Shown here: positions 11,559 through 23,241 of the stretch, in pieces
Position numbering within the stretch: position 1 is the first letter of the stretch
Layout: each line of letters opens with the position of its first letter
NCBI GenBank assembly: GCA_025024175.1
Contig: QCXZ01000137.1
Location: 6,696,001-6,760,000 of the forward strand
Length of the DNA stretch: 64,000 nt
Direction of reading: 5' to 3'
From: Rhyzopertha dominica
Lineage: Eukaryota > Arthropoda > Insecta > Coleoptera > Bostrichidae
The notes under the pieces: model-generated
What the model was told of the DNA's origin: nothing
The model's database searches: none
Seen by the model: only the letters and a program-made list of their open reading frames with translations
Translations under genes and position numbers: made by a program

Positions 11559-14500
11559 ATGAAGTGTTTACTAGTATTTGATCACTTGAATGATGTTGTG
11601 TACACCAAATATAACAGAAAATTTGCTACACACTTAAATAGTTTTGCTAAAGTGCAAGGTTTGGTAGAAACAAACGAGGTAATATTTGTGTACATTATAG
11701 CGGTGTCATGATTCCATTATTTTTTTATTATATAGAACCAAACTAACACACGTCTGAGCCCAGATGTTATCATACAAATATTTTCCCCCATCATAACATC
11801 ACAGAGAATTATGACTTGCCAGTTTGGAAACTCTTATATGTCGATTGAATGTAAAAATGGTCTAACGTTAACCTTTGAAGAGGTATTTTTCCCACAGCTG
11901 TAAGTTTACCGTAATTAGTATAAATCATCTTTTACAGTACATGGGTTACCTGTTTGTTTGCATTGGCAATGATGAAGTCGTCAAATTAAAACGTTACTTA
12001 AGCATGTGTGTAACCATAACTCGTTACGTATGTGGACCTGATGTTTCACAGTAAGATTACGTAACTATTTACTACTTATTTCCATTAGCTAATGAAATTT
12101 TTTAGATTGAGGAACAATTCTTCTCTTGTATCGAAATTAATAGATAGCTGGGTATATCTGAGTAATAACGATCAGACCGTTTTTGTGGAGGCAGTGGAAC
12201 AACTGATGATCAACTCCGATCTTAGTTTGGCCACTCTGCAAGCTCTGCAAGAATCTGTTGAGAAGTTGAGTCACTCGGTCGACCGTCTGAAAATGCATGC
12301 AATGGTTTTGGTGCAAAACAAATTTTTGGCGCTGTATTCTAGGTATTATATCTGTTTGTGATGTTGGATGGTTGTGCTGTCAGTTTGTGTTCTTGGTATG
12401 ATTAATTTTCCAGTGAAATTTTTAAAAGTTAAGACTAATGATTATAGGTATTTGTTTTACGATTTCTAATTCATATCTATACTTTTTTACAAATGTTCTT
12501 TGAAGTAGTTATTCCTGTCTTTTTGCAGTAAAAATATCTAATAAATATCTGGGTAATCAGTATCTAAATAATCCATATTTCCTAGAACTGTTTTTTCAAT
12601 GCTTAGCATAGCGATCTTAAAAAGTAGCAGTGAGCATAATTTGATGAATATTTTGTATTTTGGAAAAACTTCATGGCTTACTAGAAATTAAAAAAACAAA
12701 TTTTGCCAATATCTTCTGATTTGTCTAACATCATTATTTTTAATTTTACATAAAAAGTGTAAATACACCCAACTAGGTAGTGTCATTCAGTTTTGCAAGT
12801 AACCTGTCATTTTCGAGATAATGACATAAACTCACATTTTTTTATATACAAACCATAGTTGACAGAGTTCAGAAGATCTGCCATTTTTATATAAAAAATT
12901 ATGGCCATTTTATGCAAAACAAGACATTCCAAAGACTTTTAATGAATTGATAATAATTTTTTTTCTGTAGTGTTTACTTTTAAGTAACAAAGCACATAGT
13001 AATTAATTATAAATAATTTCAAAAACACCACCATTATTGTCAATGCAACACAACACGTTTTGCACCATTGAAAAAATGGAGAGTAAAGCTTTTTTAAGGT
13101 CATCCATTCTCATAATATCAGGAGTAATCTTTGCTTTTAAATTTAAAGCCGAAATATCGGCATATCGAGGGGGCAGTGGAACTAGTACCTGTCTTCCAAT
13201 CCAGGAATTTAAATAATTTCCCACTTCTCTTATGTTATGAGCTCCATCTTGTTCGAATCACTGAAGCATTGTGTTAATCTCTTAATTCAGTTTATTATTA
13301 TTGTTGGAAATTAAAAAAAAAAGATTTTGCAAAGCCATAGCCAACTATACTGTTTGTATTCAAATAAAGATAAGTTTATATCTGGAAAATAACAGCTTAT
13401 TTGCAAAATTAATTTGAGATCTTATGAATAATAGCACCTGAATAAGAGCACTTTTATTTGTCATATTTTGCTGTCAGACAATCGCACTGCAACCACTTAA
13501 TCAGGGTATGAAGGTCATAAGTTACAATAATGTACACAGACTTCTATTAAAATACTGAGTGTCCTCAGTATATTGACTTGAGGACTTTTACACATAATAG
13601 AAATAACAGTGATCCCATCTAAATTTACAAACAGCTTCTCTGTGAGTCTACTACTAAACTCTGTGCACGTTGTTCACCAAGAATGATTGCATAAGTAGAG
13701 TTTCATGATGCAGTAATGTCAAGAGCATTAAGTCTACAAATATAGCTAGACGCTAGAGAAAGCTTTTTTTACCGAAACATTCATACACCTTCTTTGAAAT
13801 AATGTGGTAGGATCTGTCTGGTAAATCCAAATTGTATTTCAAAAGAAAGAATGCTGATCTTATTAGTGGAGTCCATTCTTCCATATCTTTGAGAGGATGT
13901 TAGTGATGGTCTGTCTCCTGAGTCCTGATCAATTGATCAACATATTAGGACTATTTTTGTTTGTTTAAATTTTTGTTAAGGACATATTAGACTGTTTACT
14001 GGTCTTAGGAACATGCTCTTTTGAATCAGTGATTGTTTCGTGAATCTACATGTGCATCTATCAATATTTAGTGTTATTTCTACTTTGTTACTCATGGGGG
14101 TGTAGTTGGCATTTAATGATATAGGGTGTATTAATATTATAGTATATAACGATGAATTTGTATGTAAAACCTTTTCAGCCAAAATGCGAAAACACTTTCC
14201 CCAACCGACATACTCTTCATGTCAGTCCTGTGTGAGAGCCACAATACCAATCGCAAAGATTCGAATGAAGCAGAATCAGAAACGGACAGTGAAGAAGAGT
14301 TTTACAGTCCATCCGAGAGTCCAGTGGACAACAAACCCCCTGACATACCCGTAGAAACTGTACACAGTCATCAAATTCTCCTAGCAGGAAACGAATATAT
14401 TCCAAAATGCATTCCACATATGGTGCACATATCCCACATAGCTGAAGGAGTAAACCTGATTTATCTACTAGAAGTTGGCAATGCCATAGTCGCTACTAGT

Positions 14501-17006
14501 TTGTACGAGGCTTTCCTGCATCTGCATGTGATGCAGACAGTTCAGATACAACACGATATCGAAACTTTGAAACCGGCTTTCGAGAATCTTGATCTGGCAA
14601 TGAAGAGACTGTGTGATGGGCTGAAGAAGGTTAAAATTGGATGTGTGGAGGTCAGTTACAAGCAGCTCCTGAAGAGATGGGATTTTATCAGGAAGAAGTA
14701 CATGGAGTTCATCAAGACTGCTTCTGACCAGGCGTTGTTAAGCGCTGAAACCGCAGTGATCAGTTTACTGGATAATTTGAAGGAGATATTGAGTTTGACT
14801 TCACTGGATAAGAGTTTGCTCACTTCTAGCCAAGCTCACATTCCAAGCGCTGCCACCGTTGTGAAAGAGAGATTGTTGACTTTTTATGATTTCCTCAGGG
14901 TTAAGGCGATCAGAAACTTCACTCTTGGATCATATCCTTTAACGGCTATTTTTTGCATATATTTCCCTTTTTTTTAATGTAGTTTCTGTTATTATTTGAC
15001 ACTGTTACACCCAAGCATGGCACAAATTATCCTTAATACATGTTTACAAGAGATTCCCTAACGATCAATAAGTATCTTGAAGAATTTCCAGGATTAGTAC
15101 ACTTCCTTTATGTGGATAGAACGACACATCGTGTTACTGCTCCTAGTTTAGATTTCAGTTCGGAGGAGACCAACAACTTAACAAAGGAAAAGGTGAGGTT
15201 CTATAGTTTATAATGTATAAACTTGTCAGTGGGTTATCCTACCCACCGCTGTTGTTCAGTTATTTTATGTGCTACTGGATTATTTGCAAGGTTCTTGACA
15301 CGAATCTCCAAAAAATTAAGTGTAGAGTGGGAGGGAAATGAAAGCTTCAGATGAAAATATCACTTGTATCCCTAAAATTGAGGATTCATCATGCTTTGGA
15401 AAATTTGTTTATTAATAGTAAAATTGAATATTCCAATAAATGTTCAATGATGAAAAATGCTTCAAAGAAGTGTTTTTGGTGAAATTTTATTATCTTTCAT
15501 TTTAATTAAAAAAATTCACTTTATCTAAAATTTAATGTATTGTAACTTATAAATAATCAGTCCAAATCATATAAAACTAAACCGAGACTTTTTTAACTAT
15601 CTTCATCTTTGCTCACTTTTATTTTCATGCTAATACTATAATTGTTTATAGATACAGTTGCAAAAAGCCTTTATTCCCACTGAATTAGTTTAATAAATTA
15701 TGGGAGTTTATTTGTTAGAAAAATGTATATATTAATTTTTAATTAACAACACATAAAAAATTTATTTACCTTAAAAGATAATGAAAATATTTGAATTACT
15801 CGAAATAATTGTTTATTTACTTTTTGAAACATTTTTTGGTACACTATTACAACTTCACAGAATTTTGTTTTATAATTTATCATATTTTTATCAAAAATAT
15901 AGGGTGTTTTAGTAAAGGATATTCCTGGAATGTTCGCATTTGATGCACTTTTTTTGTAATTGGAATAAAATGGGCATTTAAGACAATAGTTGTAGCACTA
16001 GATTAATTCAGCGGGTAATTTAGTACAAAAAGTGTATTTGTAAAAAAAAAGCAAAACGATTGTGGAACAGAGAATGAAGTAAAGGCTTGTTGCAGCTTTA
16101 CAAACAATTTACACATACACAAAATTTTTTTCAAAAAGCATCTTCAAGTTTCATTGAATCATATTAATACTTTAAAAGATACAAAGCATTAAATGTTAGT
16201 TTAAGAAATTAAGAATAATGAACACAATTGTATCAAAAACATTTCTTTGAAGCCTTTTATATCATTGGAAATTTTTTTGCATTTTTAAATACACAAATTT
16301 GCATTTTGTTATAGCTAAAAGTGTGCTTTCAATCACACTGTCTTCCAATGCAAACTTTGTAGGTATTTACAGGATTATTAAATGCAAATGGAAAAATGTT
16401 TCATCAGCATTTGTAAAAAAAATGTCGTGCATAACCAATATCCAGGCACAGTAGTTCCCAACAACTTACACTGTTATCTCTAAGATCATTTCTCACCGAT
16501 TCCATTGATTACAAAATTTCATGTTTTTCTCTTTAAAAGTACGAAACAAGATTAACATGGTTACAATCCTTTCGCAGATCTGGGCTATGATAAATTTTGC
16601 TAGAAACCACCTGCAAGAAGGTCATCTATCAATCATGTGGAAGGACACAACATTCAATTATGCCTACTTCTTGTGGTTTGAAGACATGACGGGTTCTCCC
16701 ATGAAACCCGTTATATTTCCAACTAACGCATCAAAAGTGTTACCACAACCAGGCATACTCTGTGGAGATTTTTACGAGTAATACAGGAAAGAAAATTCTT
16801 CTCACAGTTCTGACACACTATGTTTTAGGAAACTCAAGGAAATAGGTTTCCCTAAAATACCACCTGCCAAAATTAGATGCTACGAGCTTTACTGCATCCA
16901 TTTGGGGTTGGCCACTGCCTCGTTGGTGCTTGAGCATACAAGAAGACTGGCAGCCACCATATGGGAACTCAGAGGTCATCCACATCACTCAATTGATTTG
17001 CTGTAG
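11559..17006 (+). CDS. HPS1: HPS1, BLOC-3 complex subunit (eight exons, complete)
   Basis: HPS1 pairs with HPS4 in BLOC-3, the exchange factor for Rab32/38-type GTPases in lysosome-related organelle (in insects, pigment granule) biogenesis. The exons are 11559-11678, 11736-11882, 11938-12050, 12106-12342, 14179-14931, 15048-15192, 16578-16777 and 16829-17006. All phases close (0,0,2,2,2,0,2), giving 1893 bases and 630 residues, slightly shorter than the roughly 700-residue human protein. The N-terminal longin-like domain starts MKCLLVFDHLNDVVY. Exon 5 has an acidic linker (SETDSEEEFYSPSESP), then NEYIPKCIPHMV and EGVNLIYLLEVG. The hallmark C-terminal block is FLRVKAIRNFTLGS, YLEEFPGLVHFLYVDRTT, FNYAYFLWFEDMTG and IRCYELYCIHLGL. 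The stop is at 17004-17006, with AATAAA at 17166-17171. The intron after exon 5 is predicted to be AT-AC (separate entry). Exon 4-5 intron carries a transposase scrap. Confidence 0.95.
12343..14178 (+). other. HPS1 intron 4
   Basis: This 1.8-kb intron has a GT donor at 12343 and an AG acceptor at 14177-14178. It interrupts a Ser/Arg codon in phase 2 and contains a minus-strand transposase fragment at 13000-13265. Otherwise it is AT-rich, with no second exon that would keep the frame. Confidence 0.8.
13000..13265 (-). mobile_element. Tc1/mariner-type transposase C-terminal fragment
   Basis: Reading leftwards, EQDGAHNIREVGNYLNSWIG is followed by RQVLVPLPPRYADISALNL, a decayed equivalent of the usual W-P-SPDL-PLDF block. 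Then come DDLKKALLSIFSMVQNVLCC and IDNNGGVFE, the common C-terminal sequence of this superfamily. The third catalytic Asp region (SPDLTPLDF) is ruined, so the piece is dead. It sits antisense in HPS1 intron 4. Confidence 0.7.
14932..15047 (+). other. Predicted U12-type AT-AC intron of HPS1
   Basis: No GT donor exists where the reading frame must leave exon 5. Instead the sequence at 14932 is ATATCCTTTAAC, which matches the minor-spliceosome 5' splice site consensus. A branch-site-like TATCCTTAATAC lies at about 15029-15040. The next AC (15046-15047) leaves one base that completes a serine codon and restores the frame into RDSLTINK then YLEEFPGLVHF. The intron would be 116 bases. A different acceptor, the AC of CCCTAAC at about 15061, also keeps the frame but sits less well relative to the branch site. 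I recall that the human HPS1 gene is reported to have an AT-AC intron too. Confidence 0.82.
15193..16577 (+). other. HPS1 intron 6
   Basis: This 1.4-kb AT-rich phase-0 intron has GTGAGG at 15193 and TTTCGCAG ending at 16577. The acceptor was chosen because IWAMINFARNHLQEG then follows NLTKEK exactly as in the HPS1 family. I see no other coding or repeat element in it. Confidence 0.8.
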
Positions 17007-18115
17007 ATTTCCAAGTATTAGTCAGTATTGGTGAAGNGTTCCTTATTTTCTTTTTTGTTGAAGTAATATTGGATTTATGCTTATTACTGTTTGGTGTTAT
17101 GCCTATGTTTTTGCACTGTTAAGTTTAAATATACAAATTATAAAAATTTATGAGATCATTTTTTTAATAAATGTTTTGGCGGGCTGGGAGGGGTCCAGCT
17201 CTCCACATTTTAACCCTTAGCTTTAAAACAGGTATTATATTAAAAAATATGTGTTCTTTTAATCTTTGGGGCTTGTAAACAAAAAAAAGTACACTTTGTC
17301 CATACAGCTTTTAAATTGACCTTTCTGAGAAAATTGCATTCAATGTTCACATTTTCACTGCTTAACTAATATCACTGTTTTTATCAAATTGGCTGTGATA
17401 AATAATAAAAATTGTGATTGCTCACGCATTAATGATCACAATAATATTTAATATCTTTCATTTTCTCTCTTGTTCAGTGTTAAAATATTTTGTTATAACA
17501 CTAAGCTTCATTGTTGTCATTAAAACAAGATTGCTTAACTTTCATTATAAACAATCTCATTTTCTTATCAAATTACTTCGCAGACCCAGTAACATAAATG
17601 ACATTGCGCCAACCAATGATATAGCTTCAATAGTATAAAATTTTTTAGGAAATGCTATTTTATGGCATCTAAATACTGTTTATTTGGCACATAAATAAAC
17701 AATGACAATGCAAAAAAACTGTATTGTGGTTATTTTCAGCAAAATTACAGAATGTGAATAAAAGGCACAAAGCCAACATTAAAACATCTTCGTTACATTC
17801 AGTATTTCCATGTTATATTTAAAGTTCGGTGGTAACTGCAGTAAGGTAATTTTAAATAAAACATGAAAATATAACTTATATTTGAAGATATGATTTGGCA
17901 CGATTACATCAAACCAAAAAAAAAAATCAAAAATAAACATTCCTGTTTCCAAAACATTATCGGTAATAATTATTATTCTTATGAATGTTATCATAAAGCA
18001 TATTTACAAAAACAAATGAAACTTTATCATAAAAAGATACAATCAAAGAATTTGAAACATATTGAGTACGCTAAGTCGCTGATGTACAAAAATACACTCT
18101 TTTCACAGCGTGAAG
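17007..18115. other. Convergent intergenic region, HPS1 and Abraxas-2
   Basis: The 3' ends of HPS1 (plus) and the Abraxas-like gene (minus) face each other across 1.1 kb of AT-rich DNA. A canonical AATAAA lies at 17166-17171 for HPS1. Short T-rich open frames in this interval have no protein-like composition and are not called. One ambiguous base is present near 17037. Confidence 0.6.
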
Positions 18116-19246
18116 TTATTTACCAGCTTGCGTCGCCTGAGCATAGTTAACACCAGTTCGCAGACGAGTGACCCTAGTAGTCGCTTCGGGTTCATCGTCT
18201 TTTATTTCAACCCGATTGCTTTGTTTGCTGCCAATTTTTTTCGGTGGTGACTGCGCATTTGTGCCGCGGCCCCGCCCCCGTTTCTTGATTTCAGGCGAGC
18301 TCTTCTGAGAACTCGACGGCGAATTCCCTGGAGATTCCACCTCGTTGACGCCATTCTCAATCGACTGCGTTTCACTTTCCGGCGGCACGATGTTTGCACC
18401 CTCACGTTCGCAGTTCTGCAATTTCCTCAGCTGCTTCACCTCTTGCTCCAATTCAAACAACACTTGCTCCGAAGACGATAACCTCTGCGGCAATGTGTTG
18501 ATGTAATCCTCCAGCGCTGAGTGTATGGAACGCGCCATGGTGAAGCCCTGGTCTTTATTGATGTCTAGTTTTAAAGATTTCACAACCCTATTGACATAGG
18601 TTTTCGATGCTTGAGGCACATGACTACAAGAATTACTCAAATTTATTATTTGCATTGGTAACGCTTCGAAACAAAAATTACTAAGGCGCAAAAACGTTTG
18701 GGAATAAGAATGAGTGCTATGATTGTCCGTTCGGTCTGTTATCAATAAGCACAGGGTAAAAAGATCAGACGGCACTGAAAAAAGCGTACAGAGCTCCTTG
18801 TGGATTATCTTCTCCCGTAAAGTCAATCGGAAACCTTGCCCATTTCGCTTGAACTTGTACCACGCCACAACTTTTGATGCTTCGTCCCCTAATAGACTCT
18901 GCAGTTTCATACCATCAATCTTGCCAATGCCGTTGTAGAAATAGCAAGTCTGGGGACAGGGTATCACAGAATTAATTCTTATTGTTCTTTCGATCCTAAT
19001 CATCTGTTCATTATCTGTTGTGGTGCATATTTCCCGTTCCTGTGTTTCTCCCAATAGGAATCCCTCCTGGAAAAAGCAAATACATTAAATAAATTCGGTT
19101 CAGTCATTGCAAAACAATGCATCACTGATGGAGGTTATGGGTGCCGATATGTCATATTCATTTACCTGGTCAAATTCGCTTTTGACATTTTCGTGCAGCA
19201 AGTACGAAAATGCCGAGTGAGATAATGTAACTAACACCTTCTCCAT
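18116..19246 (-). CDS. BRISC complex scaffold Abraxas-2/ABRO1-like (FAM175 family)
   Basis: Abraxas-family proteins are catalytically dead MPN-domain partners of the K63-specific deubiquitinase BRCC36; in insects the family serves the BRISC complex. Exon 1 is 19166-19246 (27 codons, MEKVLVTLSHSAFSYLLHEN). Exon 2 is 18116-19066 (316 codons plus stop). They join in phase 0 as EFDQ|EGFLLGE, giving 343 residues. The MPN fold reads SAFSYLLHE, EGFLLGE, VVAWYKFKRNGQGFRLTLRE and HKELCTLFSVP. There is no JAMM zinc motif, as expected for this family. A helical segment near residues 200-245 (LSSSEQVLFELEQEVKQLRK) matches the coiled coil that pairs with BRCC36. The tail is Ser/Pro-rich with a basic KKRGRGRG stretch that may be a nuclear signal. 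The C-terminal SPxF motif of vertebrate Abraxas-1 is absent, so ABRO1/Abraxas-2 is the better name. Confidence 0.92.
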
Positions 19247-20804
19247 TTTTTCTGCACAGCATTACATGTAAACTAATTTCAGAAAAGGAGAAGTTTCTTT
19301 CACAACATGAATGACACAACAANCTTCAACTTCACGCATAATNTCAAAACAAAAGTCAAACATCAGTCAATTTACGCATTGCCATGTTGCCAGATTCATA
19401 ATACTTTTTGTTAGTAACAGATACAGAAACAAAAAATGTAATTGCTTAGAATAGGATGAATAATCTACTATAATACACCATATTCCTAAATTCATGTAAA
19501 ATACAAAAGCTGCCGGAGTCGCACTCTTCCACTATCGACTAAATGTTTAGATCGATAAAGAACTGCCGAATCGATAATAGTAAAAAAATACAACTTTTAA
19601 GTAGTCTTCCAATTCTAATACTCAAATAGTGAACCGAAACCTCCTTTACATAAAGCCAGTGCTTTCTCTGGTAAAATATGCAGCATAATATTATGATGTA
19701 CTTCGACAAAATACCAATAAGTATCAAAAAGTCTCTTACACAATTTGCATAAACCGCATGATGTCATTTGTTTATTTGCGGTACATAATAATCACACTGC
19801 ACTGCTTCATTAAGTAATAATTCAGAATGACAAATGTATTTCAAAAATAGAAAGCATTTAAGTACGCTCTGTTGTAATAAACAGTCATTTTTATGAGCAA
19901 TTATTTGGACAGCAGATCTACAAGTAGATAAATGACGCAATTGCAACTGTTAGCATCCACTTTCGTAGAATTCACTGGTAAATAAAAAATCTAAGTATAG
20001 CAAGAGAGCTTTAGGTAACGTGGAAGATTAATTTAAGCCAGTAATGCTTGACAGCTCGACACTAAAATATACATATAGTTGTAGGGGAATACCCTAAAGT
20101 GCCCACTTAAGAAACATATCGAGCAGTTGCAGTTTTTGATCACTTTGACATACTTAAAGGTTATTCAAAGAGCTAACCAATTTTGTTACACCTATAAGTA
20201 CTTCTTAACCATTTTTTAAATGTTAAATGTAAAAAGCATGATTGATGTAAGATTCATTTTGCTATTATGTTCCTACTTATAAAATATAACACACGGTACT
20301 TTGTGGTTTATTTTGTATTTTTCTTGCTATATCATGGATATTTTTTAAATTGGAAAAATATAGCAAGTCACGCATAATTGGAAAGTTGCCGTCCAAAACT
20401 ATTTGACAAATCTATTTGATTACCATACTTAACAAAATGTAAATGTTTATAGAATTTTCTTTGTATTTGTTCTAATCGTTTAACGTACAGTTCACTATAT
20501 GGGCACCATACAATGGAGCATTATTCAAGCTTACTTCCTATTAGACACTAAAATAGTGCGATATTAAAAAAAAAGCCGAGTGTTCTCATGCAACTGCTTA
20601 ATATTCTATTAATATGTATTGTAAAAGACAGAGACGAATCTAAAAAACACCAAGATTACCAACAGACTGCAACTTATCCAAACTGATGTTACTTAAGGAA
20701 TATGAAAACTGAACCAAATTCTTCGAGCGTGAAGATGAAACTATTTCTTTATATTAATCTCAAGACAGTTGATGTCATACCATTCGACAAATCTGTTATT
20801 ATTT
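19247..20804. other. Upstream flank of Abraxas-2 and intergenic DNA
   Basis: The first 150 bases upstream of the ATG should contain the promoter and 5' UTR of the Abraxas-like gene; ambiguous bases occur near 19323 and 19343. Beyond that the sequence is AT-rich intergenic DNA without a recognisable exon or element. Confidence 0.5.
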
Positions 20805-20805
20805 G

Positions 20806-20902
20806 ATGATGACAAAGCCACCTAGCCGCCTTAACGGGTACTACTTCCTAAAGGAAGTGACCTGTAGTACCCATTAAGGCAGCTAGGTGGCTTTGTCATC
20901 AT
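20806..20902. repeat. 97-base near-perfect hairpin
   Basis: Two 39-base arms (20806-20844 and 20864-20902) are reverse complements apart from two positions. The left arm begins ATGATGACAAAGCCACC and the right arm ends in its complement. The 19-base loop contains a second small palindrome (ACTTCCTAAAGGAAGT). The right arm continues into a minus-strand open stretch (20831-21046) with protein-like but unrecognised codons. The left arm may therefore be an inverted copy of part of a former coding sequence. Confidence 0.9.
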
Positions 20903-21046
20903 ATCAGTGTAAAACTGACAGATGGCATTGCCACCTAAATTCTTACTTACATCATACCATTGCTTTGGTACATAGGCAAAACCAGTTCTATGCCATGCTG
21001 TCTGCACTAGATCTAAACTGCATTGATGAGCTATAATGATAGTCAA
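20831..21046 (-). pseudogene. Unrecognised open stretch, possible retroelement scrap
   Basis: About 70 codons are open on the minus strand, with a mixed, protein-like composition (HRTGFAYVPKQWYDVSKNLG, NAICQFYTDM) unlike the surrounding AT-rich noise. I do not recognise the family. The end of the frame coincides with the 97-base hairpin, so the frame is truncated by, or part of, an inverted duplication. It could be a transposon remnant. Confidence 0.3.
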
Positions 21047-21329
21047 ATAGATCTATCTGCAGTTGGTTGTGGTGCAGGCAACACCGCATAAAATAATCTG
21101 CTTTNTCCTTTATATTTCCGATACTGCGAGATTTTTGCAAGACTGTGGCGCGAGATTCGACACATTCAAAAGTCTCGTTTCTTCTCGCAAGGGAAATTTA
21201 CAGTATCGTCTCGAGTCTGAGACGAGACGACACTCTCGCAAACGAGAATATAGGCATCACTAGATTAGATGCATTCGTATTTTTTCCACCATATTCCCCT
21301 GTTTGACAATTTGAGGTATGCCATCAGTG

Positions 21330-23045
21330 CATGGGCGTATTGAAGGGGGGGGGGCAGCTGCTCTTCCTACCTTCCGTACATTTAGCTGATAAATTAAGTA
21401 TGTATTTACGAAAGGAATAAAGTAAATAAAGTAAAATTTATGGACAAGCATATTTCATCCAGAACTCATATCTGACCTATGCAAATGACATTCAATAAGT
21501 CATCAAACAGTTTGCAAGCTTATTTTGGTCAAGAGTCATAATACGATTTCTACTTTGTTCTTCTAATATGTTTTCTTATAGGGATTGTTCAACTTTGCAT
21601 GATACACAGAATCGGTAACATATTTGTATTTGGCGGTAACTCCAATCTTCTTAGTTCCAAATTTCTAAATTAATATAAAGAAACAAAAACTTTCAAATAT
21701 CAGTTATTTTGAACAAAAATCCATCCGAACTAAGAGTTATGAAAGTCTATTTAACGTAAGTTTTAGGAATCCAGTAGTGTTATAAGCACGAATTAAAACC
21801 AGGTGTGCTGTTAAAATGGCAGTATACAAGAGACTTTTTGAAAGACGGATTAAATATATCTCAGTTTATTTAAATGACGCTTAATTTGGTTAAAATATTA
21901 AGTGCTGGGTTAATTTTTGGAAGCAGTGCACTGGCGGACTACGGAGGTTGGCTTAACTTAAAAAATAATAGCTAAATAAAAAATGTAATAATCGAATAAT
22001 CCCAAAGGCCCAGTCTAAATAAAAGATGGTATATTCTGTACTGTGTTCTTAACAAAGCATGTCTTGCATAATTTTATGCAATTATCTAATTCTGATTTTA
22101 CACAGTACCTACTCATAATGTGTACAAAATCGTCGTCGAACATTGAAATGTAATATATCATTTTACTGATGTATTGCGGTGTCTGGTTATTATCTAGCAT
22201 GCATTTATATAATCGACTCAAAAGCACTATTTTCGATTTATGGCCTAATTATTATTTTAGTCAAAGAAGAAGTACTCAAATTGGATCTATTTAAAATATC
22301 AGATCAATGCGATCACGGTTTTTAATCCAAAATTTGCTAATGTCCAAGTTAGTGAAGTATCATCGATGTGCTCATATTCAGTTTGAGGTGACGATATTAG
22401 GCGCTTGAAGCACAAAAACTATGCATATATGATTATAATAAAAACATAAATTACTTGTATGTCACAAAAATTGCCGCAGAAGTAACAATCGAAGTATAAC
22501 TCACATTGCCATGATAAGATTAATTGATCATAAAGGAACACCTACATTTGTAATAATTTATACTGTGCGTTTAATTGCTAATCCCTGCAGAATTCAGTAT
22601 AGTCAAGTAAATTCTTTAAAAGTTTTTAACATACGTTTTTATGCGATATTGAGCCATATTTTGCAAATCAATGATAGCCAGCAAGATGAATATAATAATG
22701 AAAGGATTTTTGTAGCTTAAGAACAATAACAAATTGTGGTTTCAAAATTATGCAGAAATTAGAGTAAAATTAGATGTATGAGTAAAAATTGTTAGATAAA
22801 ATGACCATCAATTTAATTTTGAAGATCAGTATATATAAAAAACAAAAAACTTGGGTCTTCACAGAATATGTTTTAAGTCACCTTGCAGAAAATCAACGAA
22901 GATTGTTCATGAAATAAATAATCCGTTAATTACTTAGATACATAATCCGATAAAGGCACATTTTTATTTATGTTGAATTATTCAGTAAGGGAAATTCCTG
23001 CTTTGCCCCCCCCCCCCCTTAGACCAAAAGCTGGGTACGCCCATG
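21330..23045. mobile_element. hAT-like non-autonomous element, copy 1, with perfect 8-bp target duplication
   Basis: The element begins CATGGGCGTATTGAAGGGG and ends AGCTGGGTACGCCCATG, giving inverted termini of the form CAYGGGCGTA. The flanking octamer CATCAGTG is present at 21322-21329 and again at 23046-23053. An 8-bp duplication with CA...TG ends fits the hAT superfamily. A poly-G run just inside the left end and a poly-C run just inside the right end are mirrored. Both outer parts match the second copy at 41517-42858 (for example TCCATCCGAAC, TCATCCAGAACTCATAT, ATGTTTTAAGTC), but the middle (about 21960-22740) does not. No transposase frame is visible. Length is 1716 bases. Confidence 0.9.
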
Positions 23046-23241
23046 CATCAGTGTATCTCAGCTTTATATCGTGTTCACTGAAGCTTTTTCTTACTCGAAA
23101 TTGGGTATTATCACTTTTTTTGAAAATTACGTAAAATGAATCTTGAAGTGCATATATATCGTACGCCATGTTAAACAAAAACAAAAACAAAAAAAATATT
23201 TGTAGGTAGAGAATTTTCGGTCTGAAATTCGAATCTTGGGA

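Noticed and set aside
12605..12660. Similarity of CTTAAAAAGTAGCAGTGAG in HPS1 intron 4 to the ELAV-like 3' array units
   Set aside because: Only about 20 bases match convincingly. It may be a stray unit copy, but AT-rich chance similarity cannot be excluded.
16521..16577. Extending HPS1 exon 7 upstream to an ATG at 16521
   Set aside because: The acceptor TTTCGCAG ending at 16577 joins NLTKEK to IWAMINF exactly as the family requires. The upstream codons have no HPS1 match.
22015..22720. Two open frames of about 70 codons inside the hAT-like copy 1 core
   Set aside because: Composition is AT-driven and neither resembles a hAT transposase.
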